DNA of 64,000 nucleotides, from the NCBI RefSeq assembly GCF_009754945.1, contig NZ_WPIN01000009.1, positions 186,001 to 250,000 on the forward strand. Direction: 5' to 3'. Shown here piece by piece: positions 62,999 to 64,000 of the stretch. The notes beneath the pieces were generated by a model that did not search any database, was not told the DNA's origin, and saw nothing but the letters and a program-made list of their open reading frames with translations. The DNA comes from Spirosoma arboris. Its GTDB lineage: Bacteria; Bacteroidota; Bacteroidia; Cytophagales; Spirosomataceae. Positions within the stretch are counted from its first letter, which is position 1. Every line of letters starts with the position of its first letter. The position numbers and the translations under genes were made by a program.

Positions 62999-64000
62999 TA
63001 CTCACTTCTCAACGATTTCACCGGATTCATCAACGCAGCTCTGATGCTTTGGAAACTCACGGTTAACAGGGCAATGCCAACGGCCAGTGCTCCCGCTAAA
63101 GCTAACATCCACCAGTCAATATCAATCTTATACGCGAAGTCCTGCAACCAGCGATTCATGGTCCACCAGGCCACGGGAGATGCCAGCACAATGGCAATCG
63201 TCACTAACTTGAGAAAATCTTTGGAGAGCAACCCGACGATACTCGTTATGCTCGCGCCGAGTACTTTCCGAACCCCGATCTCCTTCGTCCGTTGCTCCGT
63301 CGTAAAGGATACTAGTCCAAACAAACCAAGGCAGGCTACCAGTATCGTCAATCCAGAGAAAAAGCCCAGAATTTGTCCGGTTTTTAGCTCGGTCGCGTAT
63401 GAATTCTGGTACCGTTCACCCAGAAACGAGTACACAAATGGCTCATTGGGCATAAGCGTTTTCCACTTCTGCTCCATAGATGCCAGCAGGCCGGCCATGT
63501 CTGGCGTTTTAGCCTTCACAATGAGTGTACCGGCATTATTTCCCAGCACCATAACCAACGGGGTAATTCGCTCGTGGAGTGGTCGAAAATGAAAATCTTT
63601 TACCACGCCAACGACCTGATACGTTTTTTGAGTATCCTTGGAATTAGACAGGATGTGTTTCAGTGTATGTTTTAGGGCATTGTTTCCCCAGCCAAAGGAT
63701 CGAGCAGCTGCTTCATTCACAATTATGGCTGACGAATCGGTGCTAAAGTCACGCGAGAAGTTTCGGCCAAGTTGCAATTTCATGCCTAACGTGGGAATGT
63801 AATTCTCGTCCACATCGTAGCGCAGGGATTTAACGATCTGAGCCTGGTTGTTATCGGGCGAAACAAAAAAGTTATTGCCGTAGGATTGTCCCGCCGGAAG
63901 GAAACCCGATAAGCTTACGTTGACTATTCGAGGATCTTGCCGTAACTGGTCGCGCAGGAGCGCTTCTTTGGAGCCTAGCTGCCAGGTTTGTGGAAGTACA
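62998..64000 (-). CDS. FtsX/MacB-like ABC transporter permease (copy J), C-terminal part cut by window edge
   Basis: The frame stays open to the window end, upstream of the internal Met at 63813 (the sequence before it reads QIVKSLRYDVDENYIP), so about 333 residues of the C-terminal half are present. Visible are the second periplasmic domain with GVVKDFHFRPLHE and the FtsX module TEQRTKEIGVRKVLGASITS, ending MNPVKSLRSE. The N-terminal half and any further array members lie outside the window. Confidence 0.92.
   Translation of the reverse strand, partial: VLPQTWQLGSKEALLRDQLRQDPRIVNVSLSGFLPAGQSYGNNFFVSPDNNQAQIVKSLRYDVDENYIPTLGMKLQLGRNFSRDFSTDSSAIIVNEAAARSFGWGNNALKHTLKHILSNSKDTQKTYQVVGVVKDFHFRPLHERITPLVMVLGNNAGTLIVKAKTPDMAGLLASMEQKWKTLMPNEPFVYSFLGERYQNSYATELKTGQILGFFSGLTILVACLGLFGLVSFTTEQRTKEIGVRKVLGASITSIVGLLSKDFLKLVTIAIVLASPVAWWTMNRWLQDFAYKIDIDWWMLALAGALAVGIALLTVSFQSIRAALMNPVKSLRSE

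Noticed and set aside
1..64000. Insertion sequences, integrases or tRNA attachment sites
   Set aside because: No transposase or integrase motif, no tRNA and no terminal repeats flanking such genes were seen; the palindromes carry no genes.

Overview
The window reads as the chromosome of a Bacteroidota bacterium, most likely Cytophagales and Spirosoma-like. Supporting this are paired SusC/RagA and SusD/RagB genes, DUF1080 and PVC-type cytochrome genes, DUF4097/DUF2807 envelope proteins, TAnnTTTG-type -7 promoter boxes with weak Shine-Dalgarno signals, and many ~800-residue FtsX/MacB-like permeases. The genus is inference from gene content; there is no rRNA or other marker gene. I saw no tRNA, rRNA, CRISPR array or transposase.

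Layout. 1-5809 (+): the end of a SusD gene, then a DUF1080 lipid/glycan-type secreted protein, a large PVC-type haem protein and a secreted sialidase-like protein, which together look like a carbohydrate-use cluster. 5967-9933: an AraC regulator divergent from a quinone-oxidoreductase-like enzyme, a second DUF1080 protein, and two unrecognised low-complexity proteins. 10068-17589: a fused FAD/4Fe-4S oxidase carrying an in-frame palindromic insert, an ExbD-like orphan, a small membrane protein, a DUF4097 repeat protein and an S41 protease. 18089-22793 (+): a complete SusC/SusD pair. 23080-29685 (-): a PA14-OmpA protein with a small partner, an SDR enzyme, an AraC regulator and a B12-binding radical SAM protein. 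29844-38802 (-): a lone permease, two beta-lactamase-fold serine hydrolases, two DUF4097-like proteins, an anti-sigma factor with HEAT repeats and its ECF sigma factor. 38905-40299: an NAD(P)-binding protein divergent from a MarR regulator. 40413-64000 (-): nine more permeases, the last cut by the window edge. Three of these (B, C, D) are each preceded by a small secreted-protein gene.

The strongest new signal is regulatory. Upstream of four minus-strand transcription units (DUF4097; the 97-aa gene plus PA14-OmpA; a small secreted protein; permease D) there is an element TGTCCG-N4-CGGACA followed 15-16 bp further out by another (C/T)GGACA. In all four cases its far end lies exactly 90 bp from a -24/-12-like box, one of which matches the sigma-54 consensus perfectly. 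This points to one sigma-54/enhancer-binding-protein regulon for envelope genes including the permease array. No rpoN or activator gene is in the window.

The second signal is a dense set of long intergenic inverted repeats of several families, many with perfect arms of 20-46 bp. Some lie inside one another, several touch stop codons, and one is inserted in frame in the oxidase gene. Copies within a family differ by changes matched on both arms.
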